Counted from the stretch's first letter, positions 1-11,266 are shown. The stretch: DNA of 64,000 nucleotides from Xylogone sp. PMI_703 (GCA_021399445.1 JAJTUQ010000003.1:1240001-1304000); one strand, 5' to 3'. Notes: generated from the sequence alone by a model not told the origin. Numbers and translations are program-made.

Positions 1-452
1 GTGCTTTTGCTAAACGCACAGCCCAGAGTAAAGGCCAACCAAGTGGTGTTCGACGCATGGTACAACCACAGGCGACCATATAGCTCCGACAGCGGTGCAA
101 CTATCACGCCTGCACAGAAACCCAGCACGTAGATGGTGAGTGACATGGTGGCGACAATGGAGGTGGTGATGTGGAACTCTTCAACGAGTTGCTGGACCCC
201 GGGCGCAAACATAGTTGCTGCCAGAGTCATGTTGAGAGAAAAGATGCCAATAGGGATAATCTGCGCCAAACGCATTGGCGTTGTCCAGTTCCTAGGATTA
301 GATGGGTCATCTGGCCCGTCCCAGTCAACCTCTAGTTCATTTTTACTAGGAAGAGTGGTATCATTGCTTGCTGGTGTTGGAGACTTTTGCGAAGCAAGGC
401 TTTGTCTCTCCGTGTCGGACACACTTAGGGGTATTTCTTTTGTTGCTGCCAT
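1..452 (-). CDS. MFS transporter, DHA1-like, N-terminal part (cut by window edge)
   Basis: The minus strand reads open from an ATG at 452 to the window edge, giving the first 150 residues of a membrane transporter. A polar cytosolic leader of about 55 residues ends in a D-P-x-N-P-x-N-W motif (DPSNPRNW), typical of fungal DHA1-type drug or polyamine exporters. Two hydrophobic segments follow, then the A-P-L-S-E-L-Y-G-R loop that matches MFS motif A. The C-terminal three quarters lie outside the window. It is transcribed away from the multicopper oxidase at 980, with a 527-bp shared upstream region. Substrate is unknown. Export of a metabolite from the neighbouring enzymes is only an inference from position. 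Confidence 0.85.
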   Translation of the reverse strand, partial: MAATKEIPLSVSDTERQSLASQKSPTPASNDTTLPSKNELEVDWDGPDDPSNPRNWTTPMRLAQIIPIGIFSLNMTLAATMFAPGVQQLVEEFHITTSIVATMSLTIYVLGFCAGVIVAPLSELYGRLWLYHASNTTWLAFTLGCAFSKS

Positions 453-979
453 AGTGATTCCAAATTTCTGCTCTAACACGCGACGGGCGCTGTTCATAGC
501 TCTTGATAGTGGTTGTCCGTCGAGTCTTAGGTTCGGTCGTAATTGGTATTTTGCATGCCGGCTTAAGAGAGAAATGAAGGTGTCTGTCTAGATAACCAAC
601 TCCAGCATCTCCTTGCTATCCAGTACCCTACGTCTCATTAAGACGGAATACGGGCAGAAAGGGCCCAGTCCAGGTAGCCTGCATCGATTGTCCCGATAAT
701 AAATGTCCGAGAGAGCGTGCCCTGGGCTAGCATACCCACATGCATGCTGTCGGTATAATTTGGCGAGGCGGTTCGGAGTGTTGTTACTGCAAGAACATCC
801 CTTCGCTGCATGGTAGACCAATACCGATTTCACCTCAGCGCAAGCAAGGCATAAACAAGCCCAGGTCAGCCACGAAGTTAGATAAACATGTCAGGTACCC
901 AGGCAATTCCTTCGACAAGTCCAAATCGACATTGTAATCAAACCACAGCTAACCGAAGTGGAATATCCTGGAGGTAAAA
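453..979. promoter_or_regulatory. Divergent intergenic region between MFS and multicopper oxidase genes
   Basis: This 527-bp stretch separates two genes read in opposite directions, so both promoters should be here. No coding signal was found. The short frames that cross it are antisense to the transporter leader or have no family resemblance. No clear TATA box or known operator stands out. Confidence 0.5.
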
Positions 980-2929
980 ATGGCTCCTTCCTGCAATTGG
1001 CTAGTTCTTGGCCTTCTACTCCAAGCTGTCTTAGCAGCTTGCACTCGATACTATGACTTCACCATCACTTGGGAAGATGGAGCTCCAGATGGCCAGGTTA
1101 GGAAAATGTTCAAGATCAATGGTCAATTTCCAGGCCCAACTATAACCCTGAATGAGAGCGATGATGTCGTTGTAACGGTTAAGAACTTGTCGCCGAAGAA
1201 CACCACTATCCACTTCCACGGTATGTCTTAGTACCGTGCTTCTGATATAGTGAAATTTCATGTTGTTCTAGAAAAGCGCATCCTAACACAATCCCTCTAG
1301 GTATTGAAATGATTGGCACTCCTTGGTCTGACGGAACTCCTGGCCTTTCTCAGAATGAAATTCAGCCGGGGCGGAAATTTGTCTACCGCTGGAAAGCAAC
1401 GCAGCACGGCTCGTTCTGGTACCACGGCCACACTCAGAGTCAGTTGGAAGATGGTCTTCTTGGACCTATTGTCATTCACCCAGCACCCAGCACGCCTGAT
1501 CCCTACCATTTCATAACACGAAATAGCAAATCTCTTGCAGCCATCCGTCGCGCGGAGCAGAACCGCACTCCACTCGTGCTGTCTGACTGGCGGAAGCTCG
1601 TCTCCGATGTAGTATGGGACTCTTCAAAGGTCACAGGAGTGCCAACTCCATGTTTTGATTCCATGCTTCTCAATGGCAAAGGTCAAGTTAATTGTCTGAC
1701 TCCGGCTGAGCAAAACGCAATCATCATGCCGGAGCAAATTGGGATTCTTAGCTCTATCAATGGATCTAAGCTCACTGATAAATCGTGAGTAAACCGACTG
1801 CTTACGCTTGACCTAAGCTGTATTATCCAATCTCTCCACTACAAACTAACAATTTTGCAGATGCCTTCCTCCTGAGATTATTGCAGCATATGGCCCTTCC
1901 TGGGGTAATCCAGATGTTGCTGCTGTCCCACACAACTTCTTCTACGGCTGCAATGCTACCAAGACTCCTTATCTAACATTTCCCATAACTCAGCAAAGAG
2001 CTAGCGACGAGACTTGGGCCATGTTTGACCTCATCGGAGCATTCTCATCTCAGACTGCCCAAGTCTCCCTCGACGAAATGGCTATGTACGTTGTTGCCGC
2101 CGACGGGAGCGACATTGAGCCTGTGCTAGTCAACTCGGTTGGAATCAGCAACGGTGAGCGATACACAGTCCTTGTCAAGCTGGAGAAATCAAGAAAGTAT
2201 ACTCTACGCATCTCTTCCACTGCACCCTCATTCATGGTATCTACTCAGGCTACCATCGACTTCCGGATTCGTGGCCAGAAGCAGGACCCCAGACCCACCA
2301 CTCCGTGGATCAACCCTACTGGTCAAAATTTGACCGCGAATGTCATCTTTTTCGATTCAGACAGCGGACGGCCATATCCGCCACAGACTCCTCCCAATGC
2401 AGACGTTACTTACATAAACGAGATGCTCGTGGGCAAATCCGCCTCTTATTGGGCCTTTAACGAAACTATCCTTCCAGAAAACAGCGAAGAGCTCCCGGCT
2501 TTGCTTCTGTCGCCACAACCTGGCAGACAGGATAACCACACCATTACTACTCCTGGCAAGACAAAATGGGTAGACTATATCATGCTGACGCCAGGGTTCG
2601 GCCCAAACCACCCCGTCCATGTCCACGGGAGACACTTCTACGTTCTTGGTCGAGGTACTGGGAACTGGACCTGGAATACTGTTGAGGAGGCGGCTGCAGC
2701 TATGCCGCGAGCTTTCAACCTTGAAAATCCTCCGTTGCGTGATACTTACCTTACTTTAGGAGATCCTGGATCTTGGATGGCTCTGCGTCGACCAAGCGAT
2801 AACCCAGGTGTTTGGTTGATGCACTGTCATATCCTGAGTCATATCCAAGGTGGCCAATCGATGATTCTCCAGGATGGGGTAGATGTTTTGCCTCCAATTC
2901 CAAAGGAGTATCGTACAGGAAACTTTTAG
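980..2929 (+). CDS. Secreted multicopper oxidase (laccase / fungal ascorbate-oxidase-like)
   Basis: Three exons (980-1220, 1301-1784, 1861-2929) give 597 residues, normal for the family. Residues 1-20 form a signal peptide, so the enzyme is probably secreted. All four copper-binding motifs are present: HFH at 78-80, WYHGH with His at 122 and 124, HPVHVH at 492-497, and HCHxxxH at 563-569. Family members oxidise phenols or ascorbate and reduce oxygen to water. The position ten residues after the T1 cysteine (C564), usually Met, Leu or Phe, is Gln574 here. Introns are 80 and 76 nt, the first with a CTAAC branch site. Beside anthraquinone-type genes it could couple phenolic monomers, as some cluster laccases do. 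That role is inferred, and an extracellular ascorbate-oxidase-like role is equally possible. Confidence 0.93.
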
Positions 2930-4199
2930 GTGAATAAAACGAGCTTAGTGTAAAGTTGCGGTGAATTTTGCTCTGGGAAATTACAGTGGAAGAGAGATAA
3001 TTTCATTGGGTGGCATGGCACATTCGCATGGAGCTGTTATTCTACAACAAAGCACTAAAGTCGGCAGATAGGACATGGATAACAGTAGTTAATACGGTTA
3101 TTAGCTGCTTGCTATGTATGTAGCTTTGATACTTTTCTCTATCAATAGACTTTATGTGACGGTCTGTGGCCATACATAAACATGAGGGCTTCACAAATGT
3201 GCAACTTGCAACTTATTGCAAAGGGACCCGCACGTAAACCGTTGTGAATGATGACAGGTTCAACACTTTGGATGTCAAGTACCGGATCTTCTCCTGTCAC
3301 TGTTGAGCAATTCAGCCTTGAGTTTCACATCAAGGTGTACGAATTTCTTTTCTTGGGGATTACCCATGATTGGTGACTTACGAAAATGGCGTTGTACGAA
3401 TCATCTGGATGGGTTTCCCTCGTTCGTTTTTGCTATTTCTTCCTCGTTCTCTGGCGCAGCTTCCCATAACAGAGATTATATCCGTTTATAGTTACACTAC
3501 GGTCTAATTTCACGCCTAATCCACTACATATTCAATGTTCTTCAGCATTACCGATGGAAAATTACTCAAATTGCTCTATTACTACTAGAGAGCACGGAAA
3601 TAAAAGTTATTCCTCAAGTCTCGTATATTAAAAGCCTACTGGTATATCCGTGTGATAAACACGTTGCTTTCCAAAGTAGACGTTGAAGGCTCCACAATAG
3701 ACCCAGAATTGCATACCGCCGGTGTTCCTTCGCCTCCTTTCAGCCTCGGGCGATTCATTTCTTTGACCCGAAGGGAGCATTTTTATAGAAGACAATTGTC
3801 CCGATCAATGACAACTTGGAGTGTATCGGGTATGGATATCCTAAATGACCGTGCTACTCAATAATAGTAGCACTTAAAATATCTTGTGAGCCGAGGACGC
3901 ATCTACAAGCCACTATAAAGAAATAGCTAAGTCGTAATTCATAGGTTGCATCATGGAGACGCTGCAAATAAAACGGGTGTAATGTACTGTGAAGGGCAGA
4001 GGATGTGAATGGGTGACCACCCACGCACGTAGTGACACACTTGCATCTAGCCAAGGTCGGGAAATTTGTAGAGATAACTTAAGCTAATTTAAGCCATCAT
4101 CAATCATGCAATAGGAAATATATTAAAAGGGTCACGACATTAGAATAACTCTTGCAATATTTCAAATACTCTGCTATTTTATCATGATGCTCCTTTAGC
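2930..4199. other. Intergenic region, no gene recognised
   Basis: About 1.27 kb between convergent genes. Only frames under 75 codons occur, none with a family resemblance. One small perfect hairpin lies near 3851-3873 (arms GTGCTACT/AGTAGCAC). Sequence is moderately AT-rich without the dense stops of the repeat island further right. Confidence 0.5.
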
Positions 4200-4780
4200 T
4201 TAGACACGCTGTTCTTGCATAAGGTGTGTGAATCCGAGATATGCTCCAAGCAGTGGGGACAAAGACCTCGTAACGTGCATCCATGCCCACTTAACAATCA
4301 AAGCCCTGACATAAATGAGATCACTGGCTGAGTTCGAAATATCAAGTTCAAATATGGTGTTGTTGGTCGGAGTCATAATGACCCAAGTGAAAGGCACCAT
4401 AGCGATGGTCAACAAGATCGCATAACCATACGCTTGCCATTTCTGGCCATTGCGAGCGCGCTGATAAGCACTGATACCATAAATACCACAAGTAGCAATG
4501 CACAGTACGGGTAAATAGATATGTCCGTAATGGTAGAGCCGCACCCATTGGCGCAGAATATGTCCTGGGGACGCGTTCGTGTCGAGCAGCACTGGAATAA
4601 CAAAAGCTGATAGACTCATCATAGCTCCTAGATACGGAAATTTAGATGCTAAGATTGTAAGTATTAAGTTATAATTGAAATGAGCCTACCCGAAAGAAAT
4701 GAGCCTGAAACAATCGCAAGCGCAGGGAGGGTAGGATATGGCTTGGGAGCCAGATGTCCGATGCCGCTTTTTGAGGCCAT
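4200..4780 (-). CDS. DUF1772 membrane protein, anthrone-oxygenase-like
   Basis: Two exons on the minus strand (4780-4690 and 4627-4200) with a 62-nt intron give 172 residues. The splice restores the conserved run S-G-A-M-M-S-L-S-A, typical of DUF1772, followed by a QW...YHYGH segment and three to four hydrophobic helices. Fungal DUF1772 proteins such as the HypC and MdpH/GedH-type proteins oxidise an anthrone to an anthraquinone, for example emodin anthrone to emodin. The gene is divergent from the EthD-domain gene at 5063 with 282 bp between starts. That pairing is the one seen in emodin-type clusters, where the two activities act in sequence or occur fused. DUF1772 is a broad family, so the exact substrate is inferred from context. 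Confidence 0.85.
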
Positions 4781-5062
4781 GGTGAGCACTTCTGTGTGAT
4801 CGAATATCGTCTTCAAACCTGAAATAACAGATGGGCACATGATTTAAATATATACTCTCTCTCTCAGGGGCGTTGGAAGTCACTGTATCCCGTGCATGAT
4901 CAGTTATATTTCTCCCGAGTTGTGGGCCACCGTTCGGGACTCGGGTTGTTGGAAGCTTCCCGACCCGTCTCCTTGAAATCCTATCATAAAATTACAGTAA
5001 TCCATTGAAAGTTGCAAACTGAAACGGCCTCCTTTATCAGATTTTATTTTATTCTCAGAAGT
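4781..5062. promoter_or_regulatory. Shared promoter of the DUF1772 and EthD genes
   Basis: The 282-bp head-to-head spacer presumably drives both genes together. An inverted pair of CGGG-type half-sites occurs near 4934-4966, but no perfect Zn2Cys6 palindrome was found. Co-regulation is inferred from geometry only. Confidence 0.45.
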
Positions 5063-5639
5063 ATGAGCGCTATTCAAGATCCAGAGATTCCAGCCATCAC
5101 TGGCTCTCACAATAACAAGTTTCTCTGCCTTACAATTTGCGGATACCGCAAACTTGGCATGAGTGAAGATGCTTACCGCAATCATATGGTAAATGTCTCA
5201 GCTCCTATGACGAAGGACCTTATGGTCAAGTATGGGGTTAAGAGATGGACACAGGTTAGTAAATCGCTCTCATTTCATCTATAACCATGATGATACTCAA
5301 GAATGTATGGCAGATCCACAACCAGACGGCTACACGTGCAATGATGTCGCTACTTGTGGACCGACAGATGGTAAATATTGCCGACTTCGATTGCTTTAGT
5401 CAGGTAGTATTTAAGAGCGTGGAGGATTATAAACGAATGAAGCAGGACCCTTGGTATAAGCAGCACCTTATGGGTGACCATGAAAAATTTGCTGATACCA
5501 AGCGCAGCATGTAAGTCAATCGCAGTCCAGGTTAAAGTCATCTATTTTCGGGAATTAAACGCATTGTAGGATGACCATTGGTTGGGTTGAGGAGTTTATT
5601 AGGGACGGCGAGATTGTTAATGGATTTAAAGACTGTTAG
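5063..5639 (+). CDS. EthD-domain protein (decarboxylase/dehydratase-like, anthraquinone type)
   Basis: Three exons (5063-5254, 5314-5510, 5570-5639) give 152 residues, the usual size for a stand-alone EthD-domain protein. The fold is a ferredoxin-like alpha/beta barrel. Recognisable stretches are the N-terminal C-L-T-I-C-G-Y strand with the [14 protein letters not shown] helix, the central [10 protein letters not shown] segment, and the F-x-S-V-E-D-Y helix before a D-P-W-Y-K motif. In emodin and monodictyphenone clusters such proteins (MdpH-type) are assigned decarboxylation of atrochrysone carboxylic acid to give the anthrone substrate of the DUF1772 oxygenase next door. Introns are 59 nt each. 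Assignment to that step rests on family plus neighbour, with no visible catalytic signature beyond the domain. Confidence 0.85.
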
Positions 5640-6088
5640 AACTTCATTGCGATGAATGCCCTGTAATAATGGAAATTAATCATATATCAGTTGCAAATAA
5701 GTTTTTGTTGCACGTACACTTGTTTTGATCCAGTTCCCTATCATGTCTCCTGTATCCATTCAGCCGCAAGACTTAGACAAGTTTCTAGCTAAGCCAACAA
5801 AAAAAACAGAGCCACACATCCGTATGACCTCAGGCTGGATATTGATAAGAGTTTTGGCTACCCGGAAGTAGGATCCACCATGTCGGTGCAATTACGGATC
5901 TTCCGATGCCCTGTATAATACGAAGTCAAAGTTGCGGGGAAATTACTTGAAAGATACGTACTTTACTGTGTCTAAAAGGCTCATCGGGTTCAGGGGGGAA
6001 GTATTTAACCAACAGACCATTCTACTATGTGAGATGCATCCTTGATAGTACTGTAGATTTTAGAAACGAAGAGCCAAGAATTAACCCA
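5640..6088. other. Intergenic, upstream of SnoaL-like gene
   Basis: 449 bp with no supported coding signal. It must hold the 3' end of the EthD transcript and the promoter of the SnoaL-like gene. A purine-rich run (CCAACAAAAAAAACAG) lies near 5795. Confidence 0.45.
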
Positions 6089-6595
6089 ATGGCGCTTGCA
6101 AATATTCAAGCAGAAACACTCAATAAGTTTCTTGCCGCCTGGAAAGAACACAGAGCTGACGAAATTACCGGGCTCTGGTCCGAAGACTTCAATCAACGAA
6201 TATTGCCTCTGTCGCTAAAAGCACCAGCTAAATCACGGAACGAAGCTGCGATCATGTGCAATGTTCTCTCCTCGAAATTGACAAACTGGAAGGTTCGTTC
6301 TTGCCGCTAGCAAATAAAAAGGTTGAGCCTGTCTGACAGTCGATAATAGTTACATATCCGAGAAATCGTTCACGACGCCTCGCGTGGCTCAGCCGCTATA
6401 TATGCTATTGCAGAGGCAGATACCCCGGTGCCAGGAGAAAAGTGGGCAAATGAGTACTGTGTATTTACATCATTCAGTGAAGATGGAACCAAAATAACTA
6501 GGCTTGATGAAATGGTAGATGCAGCATTCTTTCAGCACTTCTTTCCCAAGTTCCAACGGTATTTGATGGAAAGCGGCGGACCAATGCATGATTGA
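6089..6595 (+). CDS. SnoaL-like (NTF2-fold) small enzyme
   Basis: Two exons (6089-6292 and 6350-6595), joined in phase 0 by a 57-nt intron, give 149 residues. The start was taken at the ATG before ALANIQAETLNKFL. Codons upstream do not resemble the family. The order of N-terminal helix, LWSEDF loop, AAIYAIAEAD strand, NEYCVFTSF strand and the final ITRLDEMVDAAFFQHFFPKF segment is that of NTF2/SnoaL-fold proteins found in fungal polyketide clusters. Related proteins act as cyclases, dehydratases or hydroxylase helpers. Position between EthD and NmrA genes, same strand, supports a role in the same aromatic polyketide pathway. Exact chemistry cannot be read from sequence. Confidence 0.78.
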
Positions 6596-7208
6596 GAAGC
6601 TACTGGGACTTAGAGCTATATAAAATACCTATTGAATATACGAATCCTATACATTATTGTATTAAAGTCTTATTAGCTAGTATTGAGATTTGACATATGC
6701 TGTAGCCATTCCTATGTATGTGTACATACCAAACCTTTTTTACTTATCACCGAAAGAGCCCAGAACCATACGCCCGCATGTATCAGCGGTGATCAGACAG
6801 TAAGGCATGAGGAATCCTCTGTGGGGATGGATAAACTGTACGTATACTGCTCCAAGTAGTTGCATGATTTTTATTGGTTGGCGGAGAGTGGGTTCCTTGC
6901 CCCGCAAAATACCGTATCGGTGCCTCGGGACGGGAGAGGTTGGCCAAGCATGCAGATCCTTCGGAAGGCCCCGAGATCCGAGATGCCAATGCACCGATCC
7001 ATCATCCACAGAGGAAAAAGGGCCGCCGAAATATGCCGTGCTATAGCTCCCCTGGCACTCGGTTTGGCACCCGTCAATCTGTAGAAGGCCAAAAAAATAA
7101 CGGCCAAGGGAAATCCAAAAAGAATGACATTGCAATTAACACTCTAATTCAGAAAACTTTCTGCAAGATCAAAACCTCAGCCGTTTATCTTCAGCGCAAT
7201 ATTGCAAT
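6596..7208. other. Intergenic, upstream of NmrA-like gene
   Basis: 613 bp. Apart from the short relic at 7019-7080 nothing convincing is present. Several overlapping frames of 68-131 codons exist on both strands between 6740 and 7212. They are mutually exclusive and none resembles a known family. The sequence just before 7209 is A-rich, as expected for a leader. Confidence 0.45.
7019..7080 (+). pseudogene. Possible relic of a duplicated NmrA-like N-terminus
   Basis: The codons at 7022-7042 spell P-P-K-Y-A-V-L, the same peptide that opens the intact gene at 7209. For the last six codons every difference between the copies falls at the third position (ccg/cca, aaa/aag, tat/tac, gcc/gct, gtg/gtt, cta/ctc). 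After a one-base shift the relic continues S-S-P-G-T-R-F-G, which keeps the G-x-x-G-x-x-x-G spacing of the Rossmann loop. Beyond about 20 codons the match is lost. This looks like a decayed piece of a tandem duplicate, though the region is too short to be certain. Confidence 0.4.
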
Positions 7209-8018
7209 ATGACCACACCACCAAAGTACGCTGTTCTCGGCTCCACAGGAAACTGCGGGTCTGCACTAATTGACAACCTGCTGAGAGACCCTAAGAACTG
7301 CGTTAATGCCTACTGTCGCAGCCGGTCCAAGCTTCTTCACCTGTTTCCAGATGTCCAGGAGGGAGCCCAAATCAATGTTTTCGAAGGTAGCATCCACGAT
7401 GTCGAACTACTAACTGCCTGTGTCCGTGGCTGCCGAGCGATTTTCCTTACGGTTACAACAAACGACAACATTCCTGGCTGTAGCGTGGCAAGAGACACTG
7501 CGATTTCTGTAATCGAGGCGCTGCAAAATATTCGAGAATCGACTGAGAACGACGGTCGAGTCGAGCCGCTGCCAAAGGTTATCCTTCTCTCATCTGCCAC
7601 CATTGATGAGCAGTTTTCTCGCCACGTCCCATACGTGTTGCGGCAGATCCTATATCGCTCTGCCTCTTATGTTTACAAGGATTTACTTGAGACTGAGCAG
7701 CTTCTCAAACAACAGGAGGACTGGCTTACATCTATCTACTTCAAACCAGGAGCTTTGTCTATTGACAGGCAACGTGGCCACGCCGTTAGCCTTACAGACG
7801 AAACTAGCCCCTTGTCCTATCTTGACCTAGCAGCGGCAATGATTGAAGCAGCTGACGATGAGAAAGGAAGATATAAGAATAAGAGTGTGAGCGTTGTGAA
7901 TACGAACGGGAATGCTAAGTTTCCAAGGGGGACCTTGTGGTGCATCATCATGGGATTGATTAGGCACATGTTTCCCTTTCTACACCCGTATCTTCCTGTC
8001 GGCACTGGACCAAAATAA
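7209..8018 (+). CDS. NmrA-like NAD(P)-binding oxidoreductase (AvfA/MdpK-type)
   Basis: A single-exon frame of 269 residues. Residues 7-17 carry the Rossmann motif [11 protein letters not shown], followed by the CRSRSKL stretch where NADP phosphate is usually bound and an atypical SDR core with I-L-L-S-S-A-T near the middle. Size and layout fit NmrA-like reductases such as those acting on averufin-type or anthraquinone intermediates. The C-terminus ends in a hydrophobic helix. It follows the SnoaL-like gene on the same strand. A role in ring reduction or rearrangement of an anthraquinone is inferred from family and neighbours. Regulatory (non-catalytic) NmrA proteins cannot be excluded. Confidence 0.82.
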   Translation: MTTPPKYAVLGSTGNCGSALIDNLLRDPKNCVNAYCRSRSKLLHLFPDVQEGAQINVFEGSIHDVELLTACVRGCRAIFLTVTTNDNIPGCSVARDTAISVIEALQNIRESTENDGRVEPLPKVILLSSATIDEQFSRHVPYVLRQILYRSASYVYKDLLETEQLLKQQEDWLTSIYFKPGALSIDRQRGHAVSLTDETSPLSYLDLAAAMIEAADDEKGRYKNKSVSVVNTNGNAKFPRGTLWCIIMGLIRHMFPFLHPYLPVGTGPK

Positions 8019-8289
8019 GTGTCTTGTTCTACAGAACTTCTACTAGATCTTTCCAAGCTGTATAATGAATGTATTGTATCCTTGTGAGCGGCATACTCAT
8101 GCACATATCGGGGACTGCGATAGGTGAACAATAAATATGGCTCGAACTAAATTTACGTGGCCTTCTCCCAAAGTTCACAGAGGCAACGTCTGTTATACTA
8201 TTCATAAATGCTTTTATATATCAGGAAATTGAACCAATAGCCAAATAGTATACGTGAATAGCTTGTCCTAATTAATGAAAGTATCATTT

Positions 8290-11266
8290 TACGGTTGACC
8301 AAAACGATACTCGCTCGGAAACATTAATCTTTAATCTTTTTGTATTACTGAATTTTTAATTATGAGAGACTTAGGCATCCGCACAGGCAAAATTTTGCTG
8401 TGCAGGACTGTACACCGTCTTTAACAGTATCATAAACCAATGTATTGCGACTCAGTTTTCATGATACAATATATTAGACTAAATCTTATGTTTATGCTTA
8501 TTACAAATTGGACTGTACTATTAATGATCTTTAATTAAAAATTTGCCCTGAAAATGCCTCGGCCAGCATTAAATCTAGACCCCTACAAGGAATATATCGT
8601 AGAACAATATAATTCTGGAGTTTCAGCCGAAACGATCATCGATAACCTTTAATCTTTAAGTATTCAGACCTCTAGCACAACACTTCAAGACCGTATACGG
8701 CGATGGGGAATACGCAAGCGAATTAGAGCTCCTGATACTCAACTCCAAGCCCTGATTGCAGTATATTTCCGGGAGGTTGTTTTGAGCAATAAAGATATGT
8801 TATATTGTCTTTGAAAAAACGGTTATGACTTAAGCAAATGATACTTTCAGCAAATACAGAAACGTATGAAGTTCTATAAGAACAAGTTAAATATAGTTAC
8901 TATAAGGCAAAAGCTAGAAGATTAAGTAAAAGATATTCTCACTAGTATTCACACAACAGGGCATAACTATGGAATTGAGTTACTGTATACACACTTAAAC
9001 TCTTTTAGAGATAGCCACTTTACTCAAAATAAAATTACTATAGCTCTTTACGCTATTGACCCAGAATCTGCTCAACGCCGGTACAAAGATTTAAAAATAA
9101 CTTGTGGTAAATATATTGTACCTGGGCCGAATTTTGTTTGGTCAGTATATGATTATTACAAACTTCGTTTTGCGGAAATCGAGATATATACAAAAATTAA
9201 CGTATATTCAAGATTTGTATTATAAGTATATATTAGGATTTCTAATAGTATTACTGTAAACGTTTTACGTCAATTTGATTGACGACCTTGATCTTCAGTC
9301 ATTTCATATACAATCTGACCGTAGTATTGAAACTTTAATGATAGCCGATGCTCACTTTATCCTCCATGAAACTACAGTTATTTCATCCGGACATAATCCA
9401 TATCGATTCCAAGATATTTTTTAGTACAAAACTTTTACTATAAACTAACGTATCGAAACATAGTAAGGACAGGTAACGAAATCAATTCTCAATAAATAAA
9501 GGTTATATTTCAAATGTTTACAACAAACATATCTTTATTCGAAAACATTATTAGTTAACGTTATTTCTTACAGTTTACATATTTATTATCCGAGAAGAAA
9601 TAAAAAAATATGTACAGATATAGAATATCCACAAAATGAGAAAATAACCTCATAGACTATATATTATCTCTGGCAAGTCTTGGATGTTTTATTTTTACTT
9701 TAATAAGAATGTTTGTAACTACAGAATAAAACTATATTATGAAAAGCTTAAGCAAATAAAAGAAGTATATGTTAATTATAATATTGAAGTATATCTTCTA
9801 AGAGTGACACTGTGGAAGCGATAGTGTGAGCGTAACAATAACGCTGGCTAGAGCATACAGGAATAGAGCTTATGCGACGGGATCACGCAGAACCATATAA
9901 ACAACAAGTACACAAGGCAAACGAACGAACCACTCCCTTGGTTGAGTATGAAAAGGTTGTTGGTTTACTATCCGGGGCTTGCCATCAATATATGCTGGCT
10001 CGGCTTGGCATAACTATTACTAATACATGACGGGTTTCCCTACCACAACACAATAGTAGTACGAAAAAGTATTACCCAAAACAAATTATAACTTTTTAAT
10101 ATATATGTTAGGAATTATGGGAGCAGAGCATACTGGCGCTCGGTAGCTATGCGATCGGAGTGGAACGACTAATAATCCGGTAAGAGAGTATTTAAGGGTT
10201 CAACTCCTTAAATACTGAGCACAAGATAAAAGCATACAATGTATAAGCCAATATAAGCCTATTCAACCCTACAATACGGTAGTGCCTAGTGAACCAACAC
10301 TTCCATAATATGAGCCTAATGGTCATAATCTTCACACTAGTGACTTTTTTAATGTTAGCCACAAATTTGTTCTAAAATTAATATTATACATTAACGACTT
10401 TCTCTATACTATAATTTACTATGACGACTTTGATGAATCACTTTATAGCATACGGAAAGCCAGTATAACTGACTTTACAGAGAATTACAAAGTTCACTTA
10501 GTTATAGTCACAAATCCGTAGGACAAGAACATCATTATACTTTTCAGACAAGCCTGGCAATCATCCGATAATATTCGTACTCTATTCTCTAATTTTAGAG
10601 TATTTAAGGCTAAAGAGTCAGTTCGAATATATATGATGATCGACCGACATGTTCAGTTATCCGATTCCGACACTGAAATACTGAAAACTTCCAAAAAGTA
10701 TAGTCAGCTATTTAAAGATTTAATTACTCTTGTATCAAAGTGTATTCGGGCTATCTCCAGCGATAAAGTATATAAAGAAAAAGTGGAGGAAATATAGGTA
10801 GCAAAGACGGCTAAGATACAAGAAATTGATGAAGTTATTGATCTAACGTTAGAACAATCGGTTGACGTTTAATCAAAGTCTCCGGAGTTATTTGTTTCCC
10901 CTGAACCAACTCCATAAGCTGTTGATGTTGAACCCGTTCGTCGGCATCCTTATACTCACTCTGTATCAAGGGCACTGTAAGCCTGTACAAGCAGGAAATA
11001 TAGTGTACAGTTGTACGAGTAATTTTGATGTATAACTTATAATAACACTTCACTCTGAATTGTCTTTTAGCTTTGCATACATGGGATACTTCGTTTTTAT
11101 AGTGCATTATTATAATTTATTATACGTTATAGTTCGTGATGCATACTTGTAAGATTTTGTATAGGAAAATGACTATGTTCGCATGCGTAAGTCAAATTAT
11201 TAATGAATAATAAAAAAAGGGTTAAAGATTTATGTTTCCGAGCGAGTGTCGTTTTGGTCAACCGTA
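8290..11266. mobile_element. 2,977-bp DNA transposon with inverted ends, RIP-degraded, integrase-like transposase
   Basis: The two ends are inverted copies of each other: TACGGTTGACCAAAACGA at 8290 and its complement ending at 11266, with similarity over roughly 50 bp. Both sides are flanked by the same 5 bp, CATTT (8285-8289 and 11267-11271), a target-site duplication. The interior is very AT-rich and full of stops. A helix-turn-helix-like N-terminus begins at 8554, and a GPNFVWS...KL...IEIY...INVYSRFV segment near 9124-9220 resembles the integrase-core transposases common in ascomycete genomes. A further degraded frame lies at about 10305-10860. C-to-T type stops (for example CAA to TAA near 8650) suggest RIP. 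The element is dead. Its superfamily was not determined. Confidence 0.85.
8554..9290 (+). pseudogene. Broken transposase/integrase frame inside the transposon
   Basis: Starting with ATG at 8554, a basic helical region (MPRPALNLDPYKEYIV, later RIRRWGIRKRIR) is interrupted by an in-frame TAA after about 32 codons and later by further stops and frameshifts. From about 9106 a DDE-integrase-like stretch is readable, ending with a VYIRISNS...VNVLRQF segment. Key acidic positions appear altered. No functional protein can be made from this copy. Confidence 0.65.

Noticed and set aside
6740..7135. 131- and 78-codon minus frames upstream of the NmrA-like gene
   Set aside because: They overlap each other and opposite-strand frames, show no recognisable motif, and have no plausible splice structure.
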